NCBI RefSeq assembly: GCF_028737315.1
Contig: NZ_JAQZAO010000019.1
Span: 1 to 64,000 of the forward strand
Direction of reading: 5' to 3'
Length of the DNA stretch: 64,000 nucleotides
Source of the DNA: Actinomycetospora lemnae
GTDB lineage: Bacteria > Actinomycetota > Actinomycetes > Mycobacteriales > Pseudonocardiaceae
Part shown: positions 15,957 through 28,055 of the stretch, piece after piece
Layout of the letters: every line of letters begins with the position of its first letter
Position numbering within the stretch: the stretch's first letter is position 1
The notes under the pieces: generated by a model
The model's database searches: none
What the model saw: only the letters and a program-made list of their open reading frames with translations
What the model was told of the DNA's origin: nothing
Translations under genes and position numbers: made by a program

Positions 15957-16577
15957 TCAGCGATCCAGCACACGCCGGACGTCGTCGTCGGTGAGCTGTC
16001 CGAAGTCGTCGTACGCGTCGCCGACCGCCCGGAAGTCCTCGGGCACGAGCACCGCGACGACCTCGACGTCGCCCACCCGCTCCAGCGACGGCGGCGACGC
16101 GACGGGCACGCCGAGCACGAGCCGCGCCGGCCCGGCGGCGGCGATCGCGCCGAGGGCCGCGCGCACCGTCACCGCGGTCGCGATGCCGTCGTCGACGAGC
16201 ACCACGTCGCGGCCCGGGACGCGCGGCCGCCACCCGGCGCCGTAGGCCTCCTCGCGGCGCGCGGCCTCCGCCCGCTCGGCGGCGACGGCGTCGGCCAGCG
16301 CGTCCGAAGTCAGGCCGGCGCTCTGCAGGGCCCGCTCGAACCACACCGGCTCGCCGTCGACCGCGACCGCGCCCAGCCCGGCCTCGGGCCGCCCCGGCGC
16401 CGTGATCTTGCGGGCGACGCCGACGTCCACGTCCGCGTCCAGTACCCGCGCCGCCGCGACCGCCACCGGCACGCCGCCCCGCGCCAGCCCCACGACCAGC
16501 GGACGGTCGAGCCCGACGTCGGCGAGCCGCTCGCCCAGCGCGTGCCCGGCGGCGGTCCGGTCGGCGAAGCGGTCCAC
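15957..16577 (-). CDS. Phosphoribosyltransferase-domain protein
   Basis: 206-residue type I phosphoribosyltransferase fold protein. The PRPP-binding motif is VVLVDDGIATAVTVRAAL, with upstream RPLVVGLARGGVPVAVAAARVL and the conserved DVGVARKITAPGRPE. This architecture is the stand-alone actinobacterial PRTase often fused to or near dienelactone hydrolases; the substrate is unknown. The GTG at 16575-16577 (VDRFADRTAAGHAL) is the likely start, since the upstream frame is Ser/Arg-rich shadow. Its TGA lies in the same frame as the following mftF, with no usual start codon between them. It sits in the mftE-mftF minus-strand run. Confidence 0.82.
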   Translation of the reverse strand: MDRFADRTAAGHALGERLADVGLDRPLVVGLARGGVPVAVAAARVLDADVDVGVARKITAPGRPEAGLGAVAVDGEPVWFERALQSAGLTSDALADAVAAERAEAARREEAYGAGWRPRVPGRDVVLVDDGIATAVTVRAALGAIAAAGPARLVLGVPVASPPSLERVGDVEVVAVLVPEDFRAVGDAYDDFGQLTDDDVRRVLDR

Positions 16578-16587
16578 CGACCCGATG

Positions 16588-17022
16588 CTAGGTGGCGCCG
16601 ACGATCGACTTCGTGACCTGGCTGAGCGCGACCGGCCGGTCCGGCCCGTCCTCGAGGCTCGCGGTGACGCTGACGAATGCGACATCGCGGGCCCGCTTGG
16701 CGAGCTTGCCGACCACGCGCACGCGTTGCCCGGCGCGTGCCGCGCGCAGGTACTGGGTGGAGATCTGGTGGGTCACCGCGTGCTGCGCGGGCGTCAGCGT
16801 CGGGAGCACGGCGAGGTACCCGGCGAGCTCGATGGCGGCACCGAGTGCGGCGGCGTGCGCGGTCGCTGCGGGCGTGACGGCGAGGCCCGCGACGGGCAGG
16901 ACGACGCCGTCGAGGGGGGCGTGCGGGTCGACGAACTCGACGCCCAGCGCGTCGGGGAGCGCCACCGCGAGCGCGGCCTCGGCGCGGGCCAGGAGATCGT
17001 CGCCGGTGAGCAGTCCGGTCAT
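16588..17022 (-). CDS. Hotdog-fold thioesterase-like protein (DUF4442/PaaI-like)
   Basis: 144 residues. The middle and C-terminal strands show a hotdog pattern: GVVLPVAGLAVTPAATAHAAALGAAIELAGYLAVLP, HAVTHQISTQYLRAARAGQRVRVVGKLAKRARDVAFVSVTA. Such proteins hydrolyse acyl-CoA or related thioesters, and no substrate can be named. ATG start. It lies between mftE and the phosphoribosyltransferase on the same strand with a 10-base gap to the latter, so it is probably co-transcribed. A specific role in mycofactocin formation is not established. Confidence 0.75.
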   Translation of the reverse strand: MTGLLTGDDLLARAEAALAVALPDALGVEFVDPHAPLDGVVLPVAGLAVTPAATAHAAALGAAIELAGYLAVLPTLTPAQHAVTHQISTQYLRAARAGQRVRVVGKLAKRARDVAFVSVTASLEDGPDRPVALSQVTKSIVGAT

Positions 17023-17099
17023 GCTGCCCGAGTGTCCGCCGGGGGTGTGAACGGCGCGAGGACGTGCGTGGTCGGGCCGCGGTCGTCCGGGCGCCGGGC

Positions 17100-17777
17100 T
17101 CAGGTGAGGCGGCCGGTCGCCTCGTCGACGATCCACCGCTCGGACGCCGTGCGGAGGCCGGCGACCATCACCGACACGGTCTCCGCGCCCTCGCCACCGC
17201 TCGCGCCGCTCGGGTCGCCGAGCACGCCGGACGGGCTGACGTCGCGGACCGAGCCGGCGGCGATCGCGGGCATGAGCTCGCGCAGGGGCGCGGTGTTGCC
17301 GGGGGCGGCGAGGTCCTCGCGGACCGTGTCCGGCGCGAGGGCGAGCATCACCGACGTCTCGTGGCGCCCGGCGTGGGCGTCGGCGCCCGGGACGCCGCAC
17401 GGGAACCAGGCGGCGTCGCGGCCCTCGGCGCGCAGCATCGGCACGGCGACCCGCAGCGCGCCGACGTTGCCGCCGTGCCCGTTGACGAGCAGCAGCCGGC
17501 GGGCGAAGCGGCACGCGGAGCGCCCGAGCTCGACGATCACGGCGGCCAGGGTCTCGGTGCCGATGGAGACGGTGCCCGGGAAGCCCTCGTGCTCGCCGGA
17601 CGCGCCGTAGGGCAGCGCCGGCGCGGTCGGCAGGCCGCTGCGTGCGGCGACGGTGGCGGCGACGGTGGTGTCGGTGCCGAGCGGCAGGTGGGGGCCGTGC
17701 TGCTCGGTCGCCCCGATCGGGACCAGCAGCAGCGGGACGTCCTCGCACTCGGCCCACCGGGCCTCGCCGATCTGCAC
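17100..17777 (-). CDS. mftE: Mycofactocin peptidase, creatininase family
   Basis: 225-residue member of the creatinine amidohydrolase family; MftE hydrolyses the modified MftA peptide to release the C-terminal Val-Tyr-derived piece. Metal-binding residues are visible in VPIGATEQHGPHLPLGTDT (Glu, His, Asp) and in VNGHGGNVGAL. The GTG at 17775-17777 (VQIGEARWAE) is chosen because the upstream extension in this frame only translates a palindromic repeat (17792-17831). The neighbours OYE1/OYE2 upstream and mftF three genes downstream support the mycofactocin assignment. mftA-C lie 26 kb away. Confidence 0.88.
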   Translation of the reverse strand: MQIGEARWAECEDVPLLLVPIGATEQHGPHLPLGTDTTVAATVAARSGLPTAPALPYGASGEHEGFPGTVSIGTETLAAVIVELGRSACRFARRLLLVNGHGGNVGALRVAVPMLRAEGRDAAWFPCGVPGADAHAGRHETSVMLALAPDTVREDLAAPGNTAPLRELMPAIAAGSVRDVSPSGVLGDPSGASGGEGAETVSVMVAGLRTASERWIVDEATGRLT

Positions 17778-17791
17778 CCCGCCGACCCTAG

Positions 17792-17831
17792 GTGAGCGGA
17801 CTTTCCAGCTATAGCTCGAAAGATCGCTCAC
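17792..17831. repeat. Palindromic repeat P4, copy 1, upstream of mftE
   Basis: 40-base near-palindrome beginning GTGAGC and ending GCTCAC, with central GCTATAGC and ACTTTC/GAAAG inner arms; about 17 of 20 positions pair. Closely related to 37831-37874 and more weakly to 17842-17881. It lies 15 bases before the mftE start, so it could act as terminator, operator or leader structure. Confidence 0.8.
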
Positions 17832-17841
17832 GACGGCCCTC

Positions 17842-17881
17842 GTGAGTGGTCGGCGCGCCTATAGCCGCGCCAACTGCTCAC
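17842..17881. repeat. Palindromic repeat P4, copy 2, forming the 3' end of the OYE1 gene
   Basis: 40-base imperfect palindrome (GTGAG..GGCGCG, central CTATAG, CGCGCC..CTCAC). On the minus strand the OYE1 gene runs into it, ending EQLARL, and the TAG stop is the centre of the palindrome. Adjacent to copy 1. Confidence 0.7.
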
Positions 17882-19805
17882 ATGCTGCCGTACCCTCGCG
17901 GACCGCGGCGTCGATGCCGCGCGGGGCGAGGCAGTCGCCGACGCGGACGACGGGGACGTCGAGGGTGCCCAGGTCCGGCACCACCGGCGTCGGCGGGCCG
18001 GCGTGCACGACCCAGTCGGCGGGCCACGCCGTCACCTCGCCCGTGAGGTGGTGCAGCACGTCGAGGACGAGGCCGTCGCGGCAGGCGAGCACCACCCGAT
18101 CGGTGTACTCGGCGATCCCGACCTCGGCGGCGCGGCGGCGCCAGCGCTCGCGGTCGAGGGTCGGGGCGAGGTCGCCGGCCGCCACGAGCGCCGGGGTCAG
18201 CGTCGCCACGGACGCGCCCCGGCGCGCCAGCAGCTCCGCGGTCGACGTCGCCGCGTGGCCCCGCCCGTCGTCGACGACCAGCACCCGCCCGCTCGGCGCG
18301 ACCCGCCCGGTGAGCACGTCGGTGACGTCGACGACCCGGGGGTGCCCGCCCGCCCAGGCCGGGAGTGCCGGGCGGGCGCCGGTGGCGAGGACGACGGCGT
18401 CGGCACCCTGCACGTCCTCCACGGGGGTCCGAAGCCGCACGACGACCCCGAGGTCGCGGGCCTCGTGCGCCAGGTCGGCGACGAGGTGCGCCAGCTCCCG
18501 GCGCTCGGGGGCGCGCGACGCGATCGCGAGCTGGCCGCCGAGGACGTCCGAGCGCTCGGCGAGCGTCACCGCGTGCCCGTCGCGCGCCGCCGCGACCGCC
18601 GCCGCCAGCCCCGCGGGCCCGCCGCCGACGACGAGGACGAGGACGCGAGCGAACGGGGAGTTCGCGCGCGTAGAAGCAGCGAGATACCCGTTCGTTGCGA
18701 AGGACTCGCGACCGGCCACAGGGTTGACCGCGCACCCCAGCCGCTGGTTGAGGCCCACGCGCGCGATGCACTCCTGGTTGCAGCCGATGCACCGCCGTAC
18801 GCGCCCGCCCCGCAGCGCCTTCGCCGCGAACGCGGGGTCGGCAATCTGTCCCCGCACGACGCCCACGAGGTCGCACGACCCCGACGCCACGGCCTCGCGC
18901 GCCTGCTCCGGCGTCGTGAACCGCCCGACCCCGAGCACCGGCACCGACACGGCCGCGCGCACCGCCGTCGGCACGTGCGCCGCGTACCCCGCCGGCACGC
19001 CCATCGGCGGCTCGATGAGCGGCAGCGTCCGAGTGGCGACGCCGACCGCGGTGTTGACGTAGTCCACGAGCGGCTCGACGGCGACGGCGACCCGGACGGC
19101 GTCCTCGGTGCCCAGCCCGCCGGCGAACCCCTCGTCGCCCTGCAGGCGTACCCCGAGCACGCCGTCCGGGCCGAGCGCGGCCCGCACGGACTCCAGGATC
19201 GCCACGAGGAACGGCAGCGCCCGCGGCGAGGCGGCACGCAGCGCGGCGGAGCTGCCGCGCCGGAGGCGGGCGTCGGCCGACACCAGCTGCCGGATCAGCG
19301 ACGCCTGCGAGCACTGGATCTCGACGCCGTCGAGCCCGCCCGCCCTGACGTGTGCCGCGACCAGCCCGAACCCGTCCACCAGCCGCGCCAGCCCCGCGTC
19401 GGACAGCGGCCGCGGCACCTCCCCGAACATCGGGTCGGGCTCGTCGTCGGCGCCGTCGACGGGTGCCCGGGAGTACAGGGAGGACGACTGCCCGCCGTTG
19501 TGCCCGAGCTGCGCCAGCACGAGCGCGCCGTGGGCGTGCACGGCGTCGGCGATCGCCCGGTAGCCCGGCACGACGGCCGGGTCGGTGCCGTCGACGAGCT
19601 TCTCGTAGGGCCGGTCGGCGGGGTCGACCGACTGCTCCTCGGTGATCACCATGCCGACCCCGCCGGCGGCGCGGGCGCCGTAGTACGCGGCGTGCTGCGC
19701 GGTCGGTCGGCGCGCCACCGCCGCGTCCGTCAGGTGCGCGGGGAAGACGATCCGGTTGCGGACGACGCGCGACCCGAGCCGCAGCGGCTCCCCCAGGACG
19801 CTCAC
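17859..19805 (-). CDS. FadH/OYE-family flavoprotein, mycofactocin-associated, with in-frame repeat insert
   Basis: 648-residue 2,4-dienoyl-CoA-reductase-like protein. The N-terminal FMN TIM barrel starts LGSRVVRNRIVFPAHLT. A complete [4Fe-4S] motif follows, C-x2-C-x3-C-x11-C in CIGCNQECI and CAVNP. Then come an FAD domain (VLVLVVGGGPAGLAAAVAAA) and a second nucleotide-binding region. Between GRE and RVLVLVVGG the sequence SFATNGYLAASTRANSPFA is encoded by a repeat (18651-18706) also found between genes at 57097-57147. GTG start overlaps the OYE2 stop by 4 bases. Paired FadH/OYE proteins are typical mycofactocin neighbours, with unproven redox partners. The stop lies in a P4 palindrome. Confidence 0.87.
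   Translation of the reverse strand: MSVLGEPLRLGSRVVRNRIVFPAHLTDAAVARRPTAQHAAYYGARAAGGVGMVITEEQSVDPADRPYEKLVDGTDPAVVPGYRAIADAVHAHGALVLAQLGHNGGQSSSLYSRAPVDGADDEPDPMFGEVPRPLSDAGLARLVDGFGLVAAHVRAGGLDGVEIQCSQASLIRQLVSADARLRRGSSAALRAASPRALPFLVAILESVRAALGPDGVLGVRLQGDEGFAGGLGTEDAVRVAVAVEPLVDYVNTAVGVATRTLPLIEPPMGVPAGYAAHVPTAVRAAVSVPVLGVGRFTTPEQAREAVASGSCDLVGVVRGQIADPAFAAKALRGGRVRRCIGCNQECIARVGLNQRLGCAVNPVAGRESFATNGYLAASTRANSPFARVLVLVVGGGPAGLAAAVAAARDGHAVTLAERSDVLGGQLAIASRAPERRELAHLVADLAHEARDLGVVVRLRTPVEDVQGADAVVLATGARPALPAWAGGHPRVVDVTDVLTGRVAPSGRVLVVDDGRGHAATSTAELLARRGASVATLTPALVAAGDLAPTLDRERWRRRAAEVGIAEYTDRVVLACRDGLVLDVLHHLTGEVTAWPADWVVHAGPPTPVVPDLGTLDVPVVRVGDCLAPRGIDAAVREGTAACEQLARL
18651..18706. 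repeat. Palindromic repeat P3 inside the OYE1 gene
   Basis: About 50 bases nearly identical to the reverse complement of 57097-57147 (shared core CGCGTAGAAGCAGCGAGATA with flanking AACGGGGAG and CCCGTTCG). The ends CGAACGGG/CCCGTTCG are inverted repeats. It is translated in frame on the minus strand and falls in the linker between the Fe-S region and the FAD domain. Confidence 0.82.
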
Positions 19806-21634
19806 GCGAGCAGCTCCCGCGCCGCCGCGCGCCCCTCGCGCACGGCCTCGGCGACGGTCCGGGGCGCGACGGCGTCGCCGACGACGACCAGCCCGACCCG
19901 CGACGGCACGGCCGGCGCGCGCCGCGGCCCCGCGTCGACGAGCACGGCCGCCGGCCACGACGACACCGCGCCCGTCACGACGTCGGCGACCGTCACGACG
20001 CCGTCGGCGAACCCCACGACCGACGACTCCCTCACCCGCCGCACCCCGGCGCGCGCGAGCCGGGCCTGGGCGTCGACGAGGTCCCCGGTGCGCGCGAGCC
20101 CCGGCCCGACCAGCAGCCCCGGCGCCACCACCGCCACCTCGCGGCCCTCCCCCGCGAGCCGCTCCGCCAGCGCGACCGCCGCCCCGTCACCGACCGGGTC
20201 CTCGATCACCACGGCCCCGGGGGCGACGCCGTCGCGCACCGCCGTCGCGATCGGCACCCCGCGTCCGGGGCGGTCGACGCCGCCGGTCGCGAGCACGACG
20301 AGCCCGTCGGACGGCACCTCGCCCACGACCCCGAGCTCGACGGCCACCCCGAGCGCCCAGAGCTCCGCGCGGTACCAGGCGACGAGGTCGGCGAAGCGCC
20401 CCCGCCCGGGCAGCCCGGACACGTCGCGCAGCAGCCCGCCGAGGGCGTCGGCGCGCTCCACCACCCGCACCGCGGCGCCGCCGAGCGCGAGCGTGCGCGC
20501 GGCCTCCAGCCCCGCCGGCCCGGCGCCGATGACGAGCACGGAGGCATCGGTGGGTGGGACGGCCGGGAACGGAGGCGCCACCGTGCAGCCGATCCGCGGG
20601 TTGCGGACGTCGCGCACCCGGCACTGCTGGTTGGTCAGCACGCACGGCCGGACCCGGCGACCCGCGCGGACACGGGCGACGAGCTCGGGGTCGGCGAGCT
20701 GGGCCCGGGTCATCTCGACGAGGTCGGCGTCACCGGACGCCAGGACCTCGGAGGCCATCGCGACGTCCACGACGCTACCCGCCAGGACCGTCGCGACGCC
20801 GTCCGCCCGGACCGCCCGGCACGTGCTCCGCAGGAACCCCGGCTCCGTGTGCCCGTCGGGCCGCGTCGCACCGACCGTCAGCGCCGAGCCCCGCACGGGC
20901 ACGACGAGGTCGACGAGACCCGCCACCCGTTCCAGCACCGACGAGGCGAGCACAGGCGTGATCCCCGCCCACGGCGCCAGCTCGTCGACGGTCAGCCGCA
21001 GGCCCACGACCGCGTCGTCGCCGACCGCGTCCCGCACCGCCGTCAGCACCTCGACCAGCAGCAACGCCCGGTCGGTGCCGTAGGCGTCGTCGCGGTGGTT
21101 CGTCAGCCCGGACAGGAACTGGCGCAGCAGCGCGTGCTGGCCCGCCTGGATCTCGACGCCGTCGCACCCGGCCGCGACCGCGGCGGCGGCGGCCGAGGCG
21201 AACCCCGCCACCACGTCGGCGATCCCGGCGACGGACAGGACCGCGGGCACCTCCCCGCTCGCCGGGTCCGGCACCGCCGACGGCGCCCACAAGGGCCCGC
21301 GGGTGTACGCCGACGACCCCTGCCCGCCGGCGTGCCCGAGCCCGGCGAGCACGACCGTCCCGGACGGCCGGCACGCGTCGGCGACCGCCCGCCAGCCCGG
21401 CGGGCAGGACGAGGCCAGCGGTGCGTCCTCGTAGGGGTGGTCGGCGGCGAGCACCGACGCGACCTCGGTGACCACGACGCCCGAGCCGCCGACCGCCCGG
21501 GCGCGGTAGTGCGCGACGTGGTCGCCCGACAGCGCCCGGGGACGGTGCGGGTCGGCGAGGTGCGTGACGTGGGGACCGAACAGCACCCGGCTCGGCGCGG
21601 TGCGCCGGCCGAGCACGATCTCCTCGCCCAGCAT
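19802..21634 (-). CDS. Second FadH/OYE-family flavoprotein, mycofactocin-associated
   Basis: 610 residues, same plan as the downstream paralogue: N-terminal FMN barrel (EEIVLGRRTAPSRVLFGPHVTHL, GLGHAGGQGSSAYTRG), Fe-S region, FAD domain (VLVIGAGPAGLEAARTLAL) and a C-terminal nucleotide-binding region. The Fe-S motif reads CVLTNQQC then IGC. The second cysteine of the usual C-x2-C-x3-C-x11-C set is threonine, so the cluster may be altered or ligated differently. ATG start; its TGA overlaps the next gene's GTG. It is the first gene of the long minus-strand run toward mftE and mftF. Confidence 0.87.
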   Translation of the reverse strand: MLGEEIVLGRRTAPSRVLFGPHVTHLADPHRPRALSGDHVAHYRARAVGGSGVVVTEVASVLAADHPYEDAPLASSCPPGWRAVADACRPSGTVVLAGLGHAGGQGSSAYTRGPLWAPSAVPDPASGEVPAVLSVAGIADVVAGFASAAAAAVAAGCDGVEIQAGQHALLRQFLSGLTNHRDDAYGTDRALLLVEVLTAVRDAVGDDAVVGLRLTVDELAPWAGITPVLASSVLERVAGLVDLVVPVRGSALTVGATRPDGHTEPGFLRSTCRAVRADGVATVLAGSVVDVAMASEVLASGDADLVEMTRAQLADPELVARVRAGRRVRPCVLTNQQCRVRDVRNPRIGCTVAPPFPAVPPTDASVLVIGAGPAGLEAARTLALGGAAVRVVERADALGGLLRDVSGLPGRGRFADLVAWYRAELWALGVAVELGVVGEVPSDGLVVLATGGVDRPGRGVPIATAVRDGVAPGAVVIEDPVGDGAAVALAERLAGEGREVAVVAPGLLVGPGLARTGDLVDAQARLARAGVRRVRESSVVGFADGVVTVADVVTGAVSSWPAAVLVDAGPRRAPAVPSRVGLVVVGDAVAPRTVAEAVREGRAAARELLA

Positions 21635-21986
21635 CGGCGGGACGGTAGTCCGGGACGGCCGGGTCGGCCGCGTGGCGAGCGCTCACCCCGTCTTCCGCGC
21701 CCGGAATCCGCCGGAGCGCGCCGGGCGACCTCGTCGCACGAATGACACCCGATCGTGGCCGATCGTGCCTGCGCAGCGGCCTGTTGATCACCGAGCGTCA
21801 CCGTGTTACCCGTTTGTGACGTGATCGACGGTCCCCACCGGTCGCGTTTCGCAGTCGGAGCCACCGAGGTACAGCCTCCGACGGCCCGTCGCGGAGGTGA
21901 CCACCACGCGCGGCGGGACGACCCGCTGTCGACCGCCGACGTGCCCCGCGGGACGTCGGAGGGGGGAACCACCCGGTGATCGATCA
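21635..21986. promoter_or_regulatory. 352-base divergent promoter region
   Basis: Lies between the OYE2 gene (minus) and the Pls-like operon (plus). I see no gene. A small dyad GTCAC..GTGAC near 21798-21820 (inside CGTCACCGTGTTACCC and GTTTGTGACGTG) is a candidate operator. Local base composition around 21780-21850 is less GC-rich than the flanking genes, as expected of promoters. No clear -10 hexamer could be fixed. Confidence 0.45.
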
Positions 21987-26032
<4,046 letters not shown>

Positions 26033-26036
<4 letters not shown>

Positions 26037-26659
26037 GGGCGCTGGTCTACCGGGGGCCCGCGAGCCTGCCCGGCTGCCCCGAGGCCGTCGCGTCCGTGCT
26101 CGACGCGGTCGGGCTCGACGTGCGCTACGTCGGGCCGCGCGAGGACCTGGCCCTCACCGGGCCGGTGCTCGCCGGCGCCGACCTGTACGCCCAGCCCGGC
26201 GGCGGCACCCTGCGGCAGGGCTGGCGGCGGATGCGCCGGCACCGCCGGGCCGTGCGCGACTTCGTCGACGGCGGCGGGCACTACGTCGGGTTCTGCCTCG
26301 GCGCCTACCTCGCCGGCGCGACGCCCGGGTTCGGGCTGCTGCCCGGCGACACCGACCAGGCGCTCGACACCGAGGACGACACGGTGGTCGAGGTCGACTG
26401 GGGCGGCCGTCGCCGGGCGGTGTACGCCCAGGACCCGGCCGCGCTGCTGGTCGACGGGCGCGCCGACGTCCTCGCCCGCTACCCCGACGGGCAGGTCGCG
26501 GCCGCCGTCGCCCCGTACGGTGCCGGGCGCGTCGGCGTCGTCGGCCCGCACCCCGAGGCCACCCCCGACTGGTTCACCGACGCCGGCCTGCCGGTCGCCC
26601 CCGACGCCCGTGACCTGGCCCGCGACCTCGTCGCCCACACCCTGGAGGGCACCCCGTGA
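26033..26659 (+). CDS. Class I glutamine-amidotransferase-like (BPL_N-type) protein
   Basis: 208 residues. The nucleophile elbow VGFCLGAYLAG, preceded by a YAQPGGGTLRQGW strand-turn, and a late GRVGVVGPHPEATPDWF histidine region match class I GATase-like and biotin-protein-ligase N-terminal (BPL_N) domains. Cys, His and Glu are all present, so hydrolase or amidase activity is plausible. The GTG overlaps the Pls-like stop by 4 bases and its own stop overlaps the M1 peptidase start by 4, so the three are translationally coupled. A maturation role for the product of the first gene is inferred from that coupling only. Confidence 0.8.
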
Positions 26660-28044
26660 GGGCCGTCATCGTCCTCGTCGCGCTGCTGGCCGCGATCGCC
26701 GGCTGCGCCACCCCGCCGGCGCAGGCCGCGCCCTGGCCGGAGCGGCCGTCGGTCGACCTGTCCTACGACCTCGCGCCCGACCTGCGGGGCGCCACCGGCC
26801 GCGAGGCCGTGACGTTCACGCCGGACCAGCGGATCTGCGAGCTGGTGTTCCGGACCTGGCCGAACGCGCCGTCGCCGGCGTCGGAGGGCAACGCGCTGCG
26901 GGTCACCGACGCGACCGTCGACGGGCGCCCGACGACGCCCGTCGTCCGATCCGCCGGAGCGCCGCCCGGGGCGCCCGGGACGCTGGTCGAGCTGCCGCTG
27001 CCGTCGTGCGTCGACGCGGGCACGACCATCCGCGCCGAGCTCGGGTTCACGCTGCGCCTCGGCGTCGACGCCGACGAGCGCCTGGGCACCTCCCCGTCCA
27101 CCGGGACCGCCTGGTTCGGCTCCGCCTTCCCGATGCTCGCGTGGGTGCGCGGGCGGGGCTGGGTGCGCGACGACGCCGTCCGCATCCCCGGCGAGACCGC
27201 CGTCAGCGAGGAGTTCCGCCTCGACGCGCTGCGCGTCACCGCGCCGGAGGGCGCCGCGGTCTCCGGGGTCGGCCGCGCCGAGGGCACCACGCCCGGCCCG
27301 CGCCCCGGCACGACCACGCACACCTTCCGCGCCGACGGCGTCCGCGACGTGTCGGTCGCGGTCGGCGCCTACCGGGTCCTCGAGCGCGAGGTCGCCGGAG
27401 GTACCCGGCTGCACCTGTTCACGCCGGTCACCGGCACCCGCGTCGACCCCGAGCGCTGGGCCGCCGAGATCGACGGGGCGCTGGGCCGGCTCGAGGACAT
27501 GCTCGGCCCGATGCCGCAGCCCGACCTGTGGGTGGCGATCGCGCCGTCGCAGTCGTCGGGCATCGAGTACCCGGGCGCGCTGCAGTTCGGCGACACCGCG
27601 CCGCGCCAGCTGCCCGAGCTCGTCGCGCACGAGCTCGCCCACCAGTGGTTCTACGCGCTCGTCGGCAACGACCAGGGCCGCGACCCCTGGCTCGACGAGG
27701 CGTTCACGACCTACGCGCAGGCCCGGGTGACGGCCACCGAGGACGACGACTATGCCCTCGAGGACGTGCCCGAACGCCTGCGCGGCGACCTCGGCCTGCC
27801 CATGTCCGCGTGGGCCGAACGCGGCTTCGGGCCCTACAACACCGGCGTCTACGTCCAGGGCGCCGCGGTGCTGCTCGCCGCGCGCGAGCGGGCCGGCGCC
27901 GAGGCGTTCGACGACGCCCTGCGCGCCTACGTCGCCGACAACGCCCACCGCGTCGCGACCCCCGACGACGTGGCCCGCGCGTTCGCCGACCTGCCCGCGG
28001 TGACCGACCTGCTCACCCGCGCCGGCGCGCTGCCGCCCACCTGA
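26656..28044 (+). CDS. M1-family zinc metallopeptidase, lipoprotein
   Basis: 462 residues. The N-terminus is a lipoprotein signal (VIVLVALLAAIAGCATPP, lipobox cysteine near residue 17), so it should sit outside the membrane. The gluzincin site is intact: VAHELAHQWFYALVGNDQ (HExxH) and DPWLDEAFTTYAQ (the distal glutamate). A GxMEN-like substrate loop appears as GIEYPGALQF. It lacks the long C-terminal domain of classical aminopeptidase N. GTG start overlapping the previous stop. In this operon it could process an extracellular peptide or amide product; the true substrate is unknown. Confidence 0.9.
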   Translation: MRAVIVLVALLAAIAGCATPPAQAAPWPERPSVDLSYDLAPDLRGATGREAVTFTPDQRICELVFRTWPNAPSPASEGNALRVTDATVDGRPTTPVVRSAGAPPGAPGTLVELPLPSCVDAGTTIRAELGFTLRLGVDADERLGTSPSTGTAWFGSAFPMLAWVRGRGWVRDDAVRIPGETAVSEEFRLDALRVTAPEGAAVSGVGRAEGTTPGPRPGTTTHTFRADGVRDVSVAVGAYRVLEREVAGGTRLHLFTPVTGTRVDPERWAAEIDGALGRLEDMLGPMPQPDLWVAIAPSQSSGIEYPGALQFGDTAPRQLPELVAHELAHQWFYALVGNDQGRDPWLDEAFTTYAQARVTATEDDDYALEDVPERLRGDLGLPMSAWAERGFGPYNTGVYVQGAAVLLAARERAGAEAFDDALRAYVADNAHRVATPDDVARAFADLPAVTDLLTRAGALPPT

Positions 28045-28055
28045 GGAGCCCACCC

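Noticed and set aside
17792-17881. Coding N-terminal extension of mftE to the GTG at 17831
   Set aside because: The extra codons only translate a palindromic repeat; the GTG at 17777 starts the conserved domain.
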